Assembly (NCBI GenBank): GCA_964020155.1
Contig: OZ026551.1
Location: 615,001 to 679,000 of the forward strand
DNA: 64,000 bases
Direction: 5' to 3'
Source: Chondrilla cf. caribensis
Lineage: Eukaryota; Porifera; Demospongiae; Chondrillida; Chondrillidae
Shown here: piece after piece, positions 1 to 12,600 of the stretch
How the letters are laid out: every line of letters starts with the position of its first letter
Position numbering within the stretch: the stretch's first letter is position 1
Program-made: the position numbers and the translations under genes
The notes under the pieces: generated by a model
The model's database searches: none
Told to the model about the DNA's origin: nothing
Seen by the model: only the letters and a program-made list of their open reading frames with translations

Positions 1-606
1 GAGGTCCTACTGTACACACACTAGTAGAGGTCCTACTGTACACACACTAGTAGAGGTCCTACTGTACACACACTAGTAGAGGCCCTAATGTACACACACT
101 AGTAGAGGTCCTACTGTACACACACTAGTAGAGGTCCTACTGTACACACACTAGTAGAGGTCCTACTGTACACACACTAGTGGAGGTCCTACTGTACACA
201 CACTATTAGAGGTCCTACTGTACACACACTAGTAGAGGTCCCACTGTACACACACTAGTAGAGGTCCTACTGTACACACACTAGTAGAGGTCCCACTGTA
301 CACACACTAGTAGAGGTCCTACTGTACACACACTAGTAGAGGTCCTACTGTACACATACTAGTAGAGGTCCTACTGTACACACACTAGTAGAGGTCCTAC
401 TGTACACACACTAGTAGAGGTCCTACTGTACACACACTAGTAGAGGTCCTACTGTACACATACTAGTAGAGGTCCTACTGTACACATACTAGTAGAGGTC
501 CTACTGTACACACACTAGTAGAGGTCCTACTGTACACACACTAGTAGAGGTCCCACTGTACACACACCAGTAGAGGTCCTACTGTACACACACTAGTGGA
601 GGTCCT
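1..606. repeat. 26-bp minisatellite, about 23 copies
   Basis: Head-to-tail copies of a 26-bp unit beginning GAGGTCCTACTGTACACAC and ending in CTAGTA, with scattered single-base variants (TACT/CACT, ACACAC/ACATAC). The array is cut by the left window edge and stops abruptly near 606. No spacers and no coding potential. Confidence 0.95.
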
Positions 607-707
607 TTAGTATAATATATAGTATTACTGTACAGTACATAATAATACATGTCAACATTGATTTCATTCATTACTACCAGTCAAAGTGGAGTATTGGGAA
701 CACTCAC

Positions 708-800
708 TTCAAGCAGAGACTGACAGGAATGAACAGCAGAGTTCTTCCAAATGTCACATTGTTGGCTGTGAAGATATTCAATGTACGGCCAAAAATGTTA
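708..800 (-). CDS. possible internal exon of an unidentified minus-strand gene
   Basis: Read on the minus strand, a frame ending in NIFTANNVTFGRTLLFIPVS and a few further residues runs up to a good donor (GAA|GTGAGT) at 708/707. The pattern N-x-x-T-x-x-R-x-x-L-x-P is reminiscent of the start of membrane CDP-alcohol phosphotransferases, but this is only a resemblance. The upstream boundary is uncertain because the frame meets a stop near 860. Any downstream exons would lie beyond the left edge of the window. It could be chance. Confidence 0.22.
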
Positions 801-2294
801 AATTTCCTTGGAATTTTGGCCACCAGGGGAGATAGGGATTTTTGCAGTGGTGTGTACACTATCAGGTCATAACCAGCCATCTAAAAGGGGAAGAAAAATG
901 CCGGGGAATTATGAAGGAGGCAGATGAACAAAACACAGCTTGTGTGATTGAGGGGGATAATGAACTTTGGGTATAGACCCTATGTTTCTCCTACTAAACC
1001 ACCTTATGAAGTCATGATCATGGCTACAGCAATTATTCTGACATACTTTTGAATGTCAGTAAAGGTGGACATCAGGAAGTCTGCCCTAGTTCCATCTGCC
1101 TGTTTCGACAGCCCCTATGAACGTAGATTATGAATCGGCAACTTGCAGATATATATTACAATTAATAAGATAATCCAATTCATTGAAAATTGAAGGTCTT
1201 CATCATTTTGATTTGAAGCCATGGAAAACCTTCTGTGATGTAACCACACTCCAGGGAAACTGGACCAAGAGATATCTTCCAGCCGACTATACACACACCA
1301 AGTGAGTGACTGAGATTGAAATAACTACCATGTATAGTGACTGAGATTGAAATAACTACCATGTATAGTATGTGTTTCAACACTTTCCTTGTTTGTAACA
1401 GGGCATGAACCTGTCAGTCTGTGTCAGTCCACCCTGCATGGGTCTAGACTACATCACAGAAGGCTTTCCATGGCTTCGAATCACAATGATAAAGACCTTC
1501 AATTTTCAGGGGATAAATTTCCTCTTAGAGGGACACTTATTATCACTTCTATAATAATTATGGATAAAAATGAATACAAAATCAAAATCAATCAAAACAC
1601 TACAATTTCTGAATCATGCAGCAAATACCACCACAAATTGATTTGATGAACCTTTTGATGTCATATTTACCCTGAACTATTTTCACTTCCATTATTATGT
1701 CATTGAGGACATGATATAACCATAGACACTACATAACCTTCCACAACAAAGACACAGTGAATAGTATAGGCCTACAGGGTCACTTTGAATGCAGTCATAT
1801 ATGGCAAACCTATTTTATTTCTTTTCGATTCTGAATCACTACCAATTCAAAATTATCGTGTTAATGAAGTCAGTACTTCGAAGGAAAATTTGAGAAGCGT
1901 CTTGTGTGCTACTGACTAATATGGACGGACACATAATGACACGCAAACGCTGTGATATCAAAATTAATTCTAATAAGAATATGGCAAGGCGCCGCGCTCG
2001 GTCCCTTTCGAACGTTCGCACAGCCTTGGACGGAGCGTGGACGGGACGCTGCTAGTCCTTGCGGAGGTAACGAGTCGCAAGTGTCTACTACGACTAAAAT
2101 GTACTGTTCTTCATCTCAATCGTCAAAATGAGTCTGTCTTTGTTGCCGTGATTTAGTAACGATTTATATGCGGTTGTAGATCAATGTATCATGATGTTTT
2201 ATTGTATACATTATTATGTATCCAGCGAGCGTTGTTCGTACGATGTTCGGCCGCTGAACGACTCAGCCACAAAAAATGCGCTGAAAGAACTTAC

Positions 2295-2369
2295 CAAACC
2301 CTCCAACATCCACTGAATGAGCCCAAATATGCTCACAACCGCAGACTGTGGCCATCCGAACGTCGCCAT
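2295..2369 (-). CDS. possible first coding exon of a minus-strand gene
   Basis: An ATG at 2369 (minus) opens a 25-codon stretch, MATFGWPQSAVVSIFGLIQW plus five residues, which looks like a short hydrophobic N-terminus. It ends exactly at a consensus donor (TTG|GTAAGT) at 2295/2294, in phase 0. The exon lies in the GC-richer, promoter-like part of the left flank, about 250 bp downstream of a TGACGTCA site on this strand. It may be exon 1 of the same gene as the candidate exon at 708-800. The product is not recognised. Confidence 0.35.
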
Positions 2370-2640
2370 CGGGAATCTTCTAGCGGGCCCTACAGCTAGA
2401 TATGCACGAAAATTATTCAGCGCCAAGACAAAGGTTTTTATAGCCGGCGACCACGGAGTAGACAAACGCACCAGGGCGGCTCTGACGACGCAGTGGCCGG
2501 GGCCTTTATAACATGCGCACCGTGTACGGTAGATTACTGGAGGGTATCCGGAGATTACCGCTTCGGTTGGGCGAGTGTAGTTTAAGCGCTCTGTAGTAAA
2601 CGCCCTTCAAGTTCTGACGTCATGTTGGGACTGAATGTAA
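2370..2640 (-). promoter_or_regulatory. GC-richer promoter-like region with CRE site
   Basis: Compared with the AT-rich surroundings this stretch has many CpGs and holds a perfect palindromic TGACGTCA (CRE/ATF) at 2615-2622. It sits just upstream of the putative minus-strand first exon (2295-2369). The promoter role is inferred from composition, motif and position only. Confidence 0.35.
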
Positions 2641-4070
2641 TCTATTAACAGGTTCGCTCGAAGAAGCTTCTCAATTACAGTTACCCACCACAACAAACGC
2701 AATCGCCTCCTTTGTCCGGCTTCTAACCATTTACACCAATTTGGTTGATATCGCGAGATTTTAATGGGAAGATCTCATCAACATTCCTTAGCATCATTGA
2801 CCTAGCTCCCTCGCCTCCTGACAAGAGATGCCAAACAAGACTACAGCCATACCAGAACTACGGTAAAGTTCCCAAGGCCTCTACAACATCCATTGCCATA
2901 GAAATGGCATCATTACATCATTGCAATTTCATATTATACTGCACAAAGCCCTGTCAAACTGCAGCTGGAAATGTCTTTAACCCAGAGGCTATTATGCTAG
3001 CCCCCCCAGAAGTATCATATAAAGCTTCCGAGCATTCAGCTGATGCAACTTTTGATGTTTACGACATCAAAAGGTGCTATACAGGTGAAGACATGGGCAG
3101 TCTTGCAGCATAATATTATCCACTCACTCTCAGGACTTCATTATTATAAGACATACTGACACTAGTGCTCATGTCTTGAACATGAAGTACATATCTCATC
3201 ACCGTCCAAATATGGAATTATGTTGGTGTGTCTAATGTAGCAATAATAATAACCTAGGTACGTAGATTCTATTAGTCTTACTAGTTACTTTTCAGACTCT
3301 GACTTTTCCCTATGTGTCAACCAAGTGAAAAGTGCGCAAATCAAGGATGGAAAACTACATCAGGCTGGCAAATACAGATCCCATGGTGTTACAGGTAGCA
3401 CTTGTTCCAACTACACACTACATGCTATAGACATACGTATGAACAATACAACTCGATATAACACATCCATCTTCACTTCCTTCCAATGATTACAATTTTG
3501 AACTAGATACACTTTGTTCTTTCAACACCTCCACATTGTTGGATGGTAGACATAGAATGCTGTTCCCTCTACAACCTGGTATAAGACATCCACCTTCACC
3601 TGATGGACTACATGACTGATGTGTAATGGAAGGAGTGTGGAATGGAAGGAATGTGGGATTTGGTGTTTTGCTAACTGTCAGCAGTGATTAATCTGACCCC
3701 TTCGTTCTAATTCATCATTTACGTATGTACTATAGAACCACACAATTGAGATCACCCATGGAATTGAAGTACCTAACAATTGAGACCACCTATGGGACCA
3801 GTTGAAGTACAGTAGAACCTCACAATTGAGACCACCTATGGGACCAGTTGAAGTACAGTAGAACCTCACAATTGAGACCACCTGTGGGACCAGTAGAAGT
3901 ACTGTACATATGTACATGCAATCTTGAACATCAATGAATACCAATGTGGTCCATTATATTAACGGTATGTACCCTTTTGGTGGGGACTACATGCATGTTA
4001 TACATGTGGGGACACGACATGCATAGCAACAAACATACACATGTATGTACGTAAGTACAGAAATCATTGT
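2641..4070. other. region without a recognised gene
   Basis: A 122-codon plus-strand open frame at 2745-3113 has no recognisable domain and is not counted as a gene. At about 3733-3905 there are roughly 3.5 copies of a 46-bp tandem repeat containing ACAGTAGAACCTCACAATTG, which resembles the ends of the CAGTGRAACCTC inverted-repeat elements found elsewhere in the window. Nothing else is evident up to the WEE1 stop codon. Confidence 0.6.
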
Positions 4071-5993
4071 TCAGAACACACTACTGCTAAATCTAGTCAA
4101 TCTTTTCCTAGGGTGCTCGACAACATTATCTTGCTGGCGTGAGAGTTCCCTAAAAGAAGGTGAAATACATGATATACGTATGTGTAAAGTGAATACCAGT
4201 ATGCTTATGTGCTGGCATGCATGCATCTGCACTCCTACAACTTCAAAATACAGTAGAAAAGCGTTAACTAAAATATGTACGTATGTATGAGGGACCCACA
4301 AAATTGGTTCTTTTTATCAGATGTTCTACTTACGTATCACAATTTCTTACTACATACACACTACTACAATAGACCAATCAATGCTTGGAAGTGGTTTGTA
4401 TTGGGCAACAATTTGTCTTAATGCTTTACTACTGTACATAATGAACTATGTATGTATGTAGGTACGTACGTGAATACATACACACGTACTTCTGTAGAGA
4501 CATATTAATCATCTTTTCCAACTGCAACTCTTTCTGTAACTCCGCCTGTAGCAACAAAGAGAAGATGAAGTCAACAATCTCGTCATAATTGCACCTTATC
4601 ACATGTCAACCATGTATATGCATATGTGCAAACATACGTACGTAGGTTCACTCACTTTGGACTTTTCTTCCTCAGACGATAACAGGTGATGTGAGAGGAG
4701 GTCGCTGGAGGTTGGCCTCATTTTGGGATCCGGATGAACCATGGTCTACTCGTGGGGTGGGGGGTGAGGAGGAGGAGGACACAACTGACAGTCAGACACA
4801 ACACATGCGATATTATTACAAAATTCACAACTATGTACGTAGCTGAATCGTCGGCTCCATGGGCAGGCAACCCAGTGTAAAGTAGTCAGGACAGTTTGAA
4901 GTTGTCGGAACATGAACTAATGATGATAGTAGGGCCTACTTGCTCACCAATGACATCGCCACAGAAGCAAGCGGTGACCATCATTACCATGAATTGTAGG
5001 AGAAATGAGTACGTACAAATTCAGCACATTGAAATGCATGTGTAGGATAGGTTTGTAATTCACCTGCTCTGACGCACCCACTGTAACAGAAGTGGGCTTC
5101 TCAGAGTACAGAAACACGTCATCCTCATTCAGAGTAATTTCGACCCATGGGGTACACCCTCTGGTACGTACGTACCTCGGTTGTAACCACTGAACTTTTG
5201 ACTATACCTATGTACGTACATGCACAGACCTCGCATACTCACTTGTAATAGGTGGTTGAAGGCAGGAGACACGAACGGTAGGGAACCTAGATGGCCGTCT
5301 CTACATGGTGGATGGGGAGACACAGGAAATGTACATAAAACGTACATGGAAATGTAATAAACAAATGGCCAAATGGCTGGATTAGTCCCCCCGAATGGTC
5401 CACACAAGGGAAACAGATAACGTGGAAATCCACAACCATTCTGTGAAATACACCCTTACTAGATATGTGAGTACGTATATACACATGCCTTTGGTTATAT
5501 GCACCCAATACATGTACGTGCGTACATACTACATATGTACGTATATATGCCTATACATGCACACACCTGATAGAATGCCAGTGATCTCCATTCTTTGGTA
5601 AGGCTTGCAATGAACCCTAGAGAGTTGTGAATTGGGAAGAATGTAAGATCCTTGTAATCACACACAGACGTGCACACATACACACCCACCCCCCCACACA
5701 CCACACTATGGTACGTATATAATAATATACACAATTACTCACAGCAGTGTAGACAGTGAGTCCAAGAGAAAATATGTCAGCTTTGACCAGTTCTTGGTAG
5801 TTCTACAAATACACAATACAAGATGAGTGTAATACTGATATTACATGTACACAACACAACATGAGTGTAATACTTATATTACATGCTCATAACACAACAC
5901 AATAGTTTCACAAAATTGTAGTGGCTTGATGAGACCATCGGACCGTGTTTGATCGGGGACCATGGCCAAGGTCTGGTCTATGGTGATTGAACA

Positions 5994-6039
<46 letters not shown>

Positions 6040-6453
6040 TATTGAGAAGTTCTCTCGGTAGAAATCTACAGTCTCCTTCTTCCACTACCGGGTTACTCAC
6101 TGAGGTCACATGGCCCATGTCACCTGATGAAATCAAAGGGAGAACACATTACAACCACACTTACGTACATACATTGTACGTATACACATATGTACATAAG
6201 TACATTCATACGCCTTGCTTACCTATCTTGTATGTTGTAAGTGCACTTGTGTCTGCTGGTCCATTTTCATACCTCGAGTCCTCGGGAGTACAGCATATCC
6301 CACTGTCCGACTGATTGATGAAGGTACTGTTGTCGTGGTGACAGAGAAAGATGTTCTCCGGCTTGATGTCCAAATGTACGAGACGCTTTGAATGTATGTG
6401 CTGCAGTCCCTGTCAGGGGGTAGCAATACGTACTTATATGTGAGGCATAATGA

Positions 6454-6496
<43 letters not shown>

Positions 6497-9304
6497 TGTT
6501 TGCATGAAGATATGGAGCAGTGCTTAGATGTACGTATGAAACCATCAGATCAAAGTTACCTACGTATGTACCTTGGCAATCTGCTTCATCAAATGCAATA
6601 ATTCTCGCTCTGCCATCCGAACATTCTTAGCCTTGCATTCCAGCAGTTTGTCTGCCAAGTTCCCGCCATTACAGAACTCATTCTGAATGATCATGTGATT
6701 GTCTTCTGCCCACGCACTGAAGTACCTTACAATATACTCGTGTGACCCGATCACAGCATGTGCATACACCTCACGTAGAGCAGCAGCTCTGTGTGGGAGG
6801 GGCAGGTGGGAGGGGCACAAGTACGTACGTAGCAATGCCCATAATATTATAATATTGTAGTGAAACATACATTTGTACACTGAACAATAATAGGAAGTTG
6901 GAGTGGTTATGCTACTTATGTAACAGTGTGTACAACCACAGTGATAGTGGTACAATATGTAGTTGGTGAGCAGTATACGTACGTACGTATATACGTATGT
7001 AGTAAGTAAGTACGTATATACACAAATAGTATGTATCTGTGAATGCTGTATGTACAATGTATGAAAACAAATGGAATTTGTAGTCAAAATGCAATACCCA
7101 CACATACATACGTATGTACAAACGAACACACACCCACACTCACTCATCAGCAGATCCTGCTACAGGTTTACGAGACTTCTTCACAGCATAAGTACACCCA
7201 TCTAAGTATGCATGAGCAAACAAAAAATTAACATCCCTATGTGTTCATTTTGATATGTACGTACATACATACGTACGTACGTACCTAACCGATTAATACA
7301 CTTGTATACCGTTCCAAACTGCCCGGAACCAATTTTGGAGACTTCGTGGAACTCAGCATTGTAGCGAGATATGTTATTCTCCTTCAGTGCAAGGCCCTGA
7401 GGTACACATATAGATAACAATATCACATTATACGTAGATACGTATGTACAAACGAACATAAAATATGTATGTGCGTATGCGATGTGAACAATTGAGTACA
7501 TTCGTGAGTGTACATGCTTCTCCAGTGATTCTATGGGGGGAGGAGGTACCATAGATACTGTATACAGTATCTATGGAGGTACGTAGGGGGAAGCGATCCC
7601 TCTGATCACTCTTCTGAAATAAACTTAGATACATACATACGTATGTACATACATATATGGTAACACGACAAACATAACAAATATCTTCGTTGAAAACAGT
7701 GATGACCTTATTGTCTACTATTCAAGAATATTGTGATTGGCAATATCCTCCACAGTCAACTATTGTGCAAGATTCAGAATATCGTCTGATACTACTCCAT
7801 ACACAGTATCAACATCAGAATACAGTGGAACCTCTCTATTAAAGACACTTTGGGACCATAAGTTTAGTCCTTATTGCAGAGGTTTTCTCTATTCAGGTCA
7901 TTTCATACACTACAGTACTACACTGGGACATAGAATGGTGTCCTTATTACAGAAGTTTCAACATTTCAGAGGTTTGCAATAGAGAGTTTCCACTGTATAG
8001 GGCAATCACAATTGCCACTTTGATTGTAAGGTTCCATACTATACACATAGGCTTAATCTGTGCCACACTCAGGATGCTGGTTTCAATTGGAATTCCAATA
8101 CATGTAGTACGTACGTGTGTACTTATGTACGTACACTAGGTACTAATGCACGCCAACCTTCTTGGAGCGAGGACGAGGGAACGTGCCACCACCTTGCTTG
8201 GCACTTGTTCTGCTCTTGGACTGCAGCTCCTGTGGCGTGAAGGGGTTGATGTTGGTTCCTCTGGACTTCTTCCTCCTCAGCAGGGTGGCACTGTGACTGA
8301 CAGCACTGCTCTGCCCCTCGGACACCTCCAGCAGGAAGGACAGTCGACTCTTCGACGTCTTGCACTGTACGTATGTGAACAGGAAGGAAGATGTTGGGGA
8401 GTTGAATACAGTAGGCTCAGTTACACCAAAGTGTTGATGCATTTTCAAGTTGATAACTGGTTGATGCATTAATGTGTAAATGTGTTAAAGCAATCATGTG
8501 ATCAGTTCTATAATCCACATATGGAGGTGGCCTATGATGTATATACGTACGTACATACGTATGCACTACCTTTTGCAAAATTTTCAAGGTAGAGGTTATA
8601 AATACGTATGTACCATTTAGAAATTGTACCTCTTACTCTGAAACGCATGGAACGACATTATAGCGAATTGTCAGCACAAATACATATAACATGTAACGTA
8701 CGTACATCTCTTCTTCATACCCCCCAATGCATACAAACACCCACACACCCACACACACCTGGGAGAACAAATCCCCTGGACTCTGCTGGAGGCTGGAACG
8801 CCTGATGATGGATTTTGGCGTGTGTGGAGTGTCGAAAAGATGCAACTGTTGGAGACCCGTGTTGATGGGGGAGGAGCCATCACTCCAATCCTTGGACACG
8901 CAGCGGGATTGTTTCGGTGGAGGAGACATGAACATATCCTCTGTATCCGACGTGTCCAAGGCTCTTCTTCTCCTATTGCTCATCCCCTCGTCCGTCTTAC
9001 AAGGTGTTGCCAGCTGCAGGTCCCACTCCATCCCCGAGGTCTCGTTCAAAGGTGTGCATATTGGGCTTTCGTCCAAATCGAACTGTGACATCAAATTCCC
9101 ACTCAATCCTCGCGCCGTGCTGGTCAAAATAGTACTCTCGGGACGTCCCTTACAATCTTCAGGATCGCTGTCATCTTCTTCGTCATCAAACAGCTTTTTC
9201 TTCAACAAAATCTCCTCTGAACAAGCGGCTACAAAATCTTCATCTACGGGTCCTTGAATCATGGATTGGCACGTTAATTGCTGAAAGTCTTTCTTAAGAG
9301 CCAT
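4071..9304 (-). CDS. WEE1: WEE1-type CDK-inhibitory kinase, 13 exons
   Basis: Exons on the minus strand: 9304-8759, 8364-8158, 7396-7285, 7201-7144, 6788-6572, 6409-6223, 6123-6038, 5802-5743, 5616-5567, 5300-5243, 4745-4656, 4545-4490, 4149-4071. Every junction is GT-AG and in phase, giving 601 residues (human WEE1 has 646). The N-terminal half is low-complexity and acidic, with the family motif NINPFTP in exon 2. The kinase domain starts near residue 268: glycine loop GSGQFGTV (274-281), ATP lysine in YAVK (K296), [23 protein letters not shown], catalytic VHLDIKPEN (D394, K396, N399) and DMG (444-446; human DLG). The tail keeps the family's basic end, with [12 protein letters not shown] last. 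The family phosphorylates the inhibitory tyrosine of CDK1 in the nucleus and so delays mitosis. An additional small exon between 8158 and 7396 cannot be excluded but is not needed for phase. Confidence 0.95.
5997..6038. repeat. (CA)n microsatellite abutting a WEE1 splice donor
   Basis: An uninterrupted CA run of about 21 units. On the WEE1 (minus) strand it is (GT)n and starts directly after the AAT AAT codons that end exon 7, so the exon 7 donor is the first GT of the microsatellite. Confidence 0.95.
6458..6494. repeat. (GT)n microsatellite in WEE1 intron
   Basis: About 18 GT units on the plus strand, inside the WEE1 intron between the exons at 6788-6572 and 6409-6223. Confidence 0.9.
7821..7997. 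mobile_element. short TIR element (CAGTGGAACCTC family) in WEE1 intron
   Basis: 177 bp with inverted ends: TACAGTGGAACCTCTCTATT on the left, and the reverse complement of TACAGTGGAAACTCTCTATT on the right, flanked by TA. There is no coding capacity. TA flanks and CAGTGRAACCTC ends are typical of pogo/Tigger-like MITEs; that assignment is inference. Confidence 0.75.
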
Positions 9305-9676
9305 CTTGCGTCATTATAGAGTACTTATAGCTGAAAGAGAATAACCAAAAGAGTTGTTAACTGAAACTACAATTCATCACAAAAGTGATTGCGAGATTTT
9401 ATCAAGTTTGCAAACAAGATATTCACACCTACACAAGTAGTCTAAGGCTATCGAATAAAGAATTTACTCCTCACATTTCGTTAACTTGAAATTTTGATCT
9501 AGAGGACGGGTAGAATTGCAATGAATGCTTCGTACGATTAATTTCTTTCTTGGAGCGCTCAGGCTTGGGCTACTGTTTGCGCGCCGTCCCTTCAAACAGA
9601 AAACGTCATCGAATGACGTCACCGCACCACACTGAGCAGATGCCGATGAGCGCAGTCACACGTGGTGTGTTATAAA
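9305..9676. promoter_or_regulatory. probable bidirectional WEE1/RIOK1 promoter
   Basis: Only 372 bp separate the divergent start codons of WEE1 (9304, minus) and RIOK1 (9677, plus). The half next to RIOK1 is GC-richer and holds an E2F-like TTTGCGCGCC at 9576-9585 and a perfect CRE palindrome TGACGTCA at 9614-9621. No other gene fits between. That the interval drives both genes is inferred from geometry and motifs. Confidence 0.6.
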
Positions 9677-12600
9677 ATGGCCGCTTTTCTTGTACCGGGA
9701 CAATTTGACGACGCCGAGGAGTTTCAGGTGCCCTGTACGGCCGAATTGAGCGTCAAAGGGAACGAATATAAAATTACTGATAAAAAGGAATGGGATAAAG
9801 CTGATAATGAAGAAGAGGAATATGAGGACGACTCAGAAGACAGCGATGACTGGAATTGGGACGAACAAACATCGGACTTTACAAAAAAGTATAATGCTGC
9901 AAGGTTCGTGTTACGAGCGATACCCATAAAATGCATATCGCCATTATGAATCTGCGAGCGGTGTACAAATGAGGTTGTTTAGGGTGAAGCGATTGTACTT
10001 GATAACCTTGAGCCATAAACCCTCATTGTCAACACTAACTCTTAACTTTTGATTCAAACCGGTCCGTGTCCACTCCCTAGATGGTTGGTTCTGCATTTAC
10101 AGAGCCATGTCCATAGCTGGATATAAACTACATCAAAAGACTCTCAAGAATCTCTTGTCCTTCTAAACCCTTAACCACTTCAATTTAAAACTGTTACTGT
10201 TACATACTGGGTGCCTGTCAGAATAGCCAGTGGCTAAAGGCTCCCCAGTCCAAATAAGTTACCTCTGATACGCCTGTTGAGTATGTCAGTACTTATCATT
10301 GAAATGCTATTTTGTTTGACCTGTCACGCACTACAGGAGTGGACAGGTACAACCCAATGTTCAGAAAACGACAGCAACGTCGACGACTTCTGGACATCAG
10401 CAGCTCCAACCTCTGGACAAGGCCCTGAAGAAGTTTGAGAAGCACATTGAGCTCGGACAATATGAGGGTCCTGGTAAACTGCAGAATAGGGCCATTTCGA
10501 CACTGATCCAGACGAACAAGAAACTGGAGGCACAGCGGATCCGTGTTAAAGACAAGTCCGATCGTGCAACCATCGAGCAAGTCCTGGATCCAAGAACCAG
10601 AATGATTTTGTTCAAGCTTCTGAGTAGGTCAGCCATTCTGTGTACATGTATGCATGTACATGTATGCATGTACATGTATGCGTGTACATGTATGCGTGTA
10701 CATGTATGTGTGTACATGTATGTGTGTACATGTATGTGTGTACATGCATTGTGTGTACATGTATGTATTATATACATGCAATGTGTGTACATGTATTGTG
10801 TGTACATGCATTGTGTGTATATGTACATATGTGCATACATGCAGTGTGTGTGCATTTATTTTGTCCACATGTACGTGTGTACATGTATTGTACAGAACAC
10901 TGTATACACTGTACATTTACATGTTTCATCTGTACATGTATTTGTGTATAATATTGTACATGTACTATGTATAATGTGTCCACACATACACTTTATATTC
11001 CTTACTAGTAACGAGGTTGTACAGTGAATTCTCGTTAATCCGCCACCACTTTATACACCAAACCTTTCAATTGGCCACAATTTTTCAATACAAAAATAAT
11101 GTACAAGTACCAAATAATATCCAGTTAATCTGCTAAACCCGTTAATCCACCATATTCTTTGAAAACGAATTGCAGCGGATTAACAAGTATTCACTGTACT
11201 AAGACAACCCGTAGAGGTGCATACCACACTCTATCAAGGTTTAACTGTAGCTGTACATGTGTGTGTATAATATTGTTTATGTACTATGTATTATGTATCA
11301 ACACACACAATTTATATTTGTTACTGGTTGTACTAAGACCACCACATTGAGTCTATAGAGGTGAATACCACACTCTATCAAAAAGGTACTGTGAAATGCA
11401 GCTTTAATGGTTGTTGTTTGTCCACGCTGCCACCCTGATCTCACGGCGATAACAGGACACATGTATCTACATACATTTGTGTACTTGTGTAAACTTCCTG
11501 ACATACCTACACACGTGTTTGGAGTTGTCTCGAAGACCAGAGAATGGCCAAGATAAGACGGAAAAGCCAAGCAACTCTGCCTCATATTCGCCACTACTCC
11601 TACTGTGGGAAAGAATACCACTTTATCACTAAAGATGGGAGCTTTATTGAAAGGTTTCTTTGTCCAATTTGCCAGGAGATTCTCCATGAACCAGTTCAAA
11701 CCAGTTGTGGACACCTGTTTTGTAGAAGATGTTTACAAAGTGGTCCAATGTTGAACTGTCTTTCTTGTCAAAAAAAATTGAAAGAAGAACCAAGAAGGGA
11801 CAAGTTTAATGAAAGGGAGATCAGAAACTTGATAGTTAAATGTCAGAACGGCTCCAGAGGGTGTGAGTGGGAGGGAGAACTAGGTAATGTTGAGTCCCAT
11901 CAAAATGGTGTCTGTGGATACCAATTGGTGCAGTGTGGCAACAAGTGTGGAGCAGAGATCGAGAGGAGAGAAGTTGAGAAGCACAAGAAAGACCACTGTG
12001 AACTGAGAAGGTACAAGTGTCCTTATTGTTCGTTGCATCGGGATACATACAAGAAAATAACAAGTGAACACTTCAAAGAATGTGCTGGTTTTCCTCTTGA
12101 CTGTCCCAACAACTGTGGAAAGAAGAGAATTGAGAAAAGAGAAATGTCATTTCATCTTTGTGCATGTCCAAAAGAAGTGGTTCCATGTAGGTACCAGTCC
12201 CTTGGGTGTAGAGTGAGGTTACCGCGGAAACAGATGAAGGACCATCTCAAAGACAAGGATACACACCTGGACATTGCCATGACAACTACATTAGAATTAG
12301 TGGCCAAACTAAACGAAGTAGAATACGAACACAGTGTGACTAAAATGGCCGTCAGCAACTTGGAGAAGCAGGTTGATGCTCTCCTCAAGAAGACATCCAC
12401 TAAAGTAGAGCTCCCTCCTCCTGTACCTCCTTCCAAACCTTGGTTGGAGGAAGACCTGTTCCCTCGCTATCCTCCTTGTACACTGAGGGTGGAACTAGAT
12501 GAAGAAAGATCTGGTGTTAGTCCTCACTTCTTCTCCCATCCTGGAGGGTACAAGCTGAAATTGAATGTGAATGGCCTGATTTACTACATCTCTGCTGTTG

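Noticed and set aside
1..606. CRISPR-like repeat array
   Set aside because: Repeats are contiguous without unique spacers, and the genome is eukaryotic.
2745..3113. 122-codon plus-strand frame
   Set aside because: No recognisable domain, and no splice or start support; kept only as a note in the intergenic entry.
7561..7620. Possible extra WEE1 exon (minus, [10 protein letters not shown] after TTTCAG)
   Set aside because: Has an acceptor-like site, but its length breaks the phase between the well-supported exons at 8158 and 7396.
10397..11027. Cys/Met/Tyr/Val-rich frames on both strands
   Set aside because: Produced by the 14-bp TGTACATGTATGYG repeat in RIOK1 intron 2.
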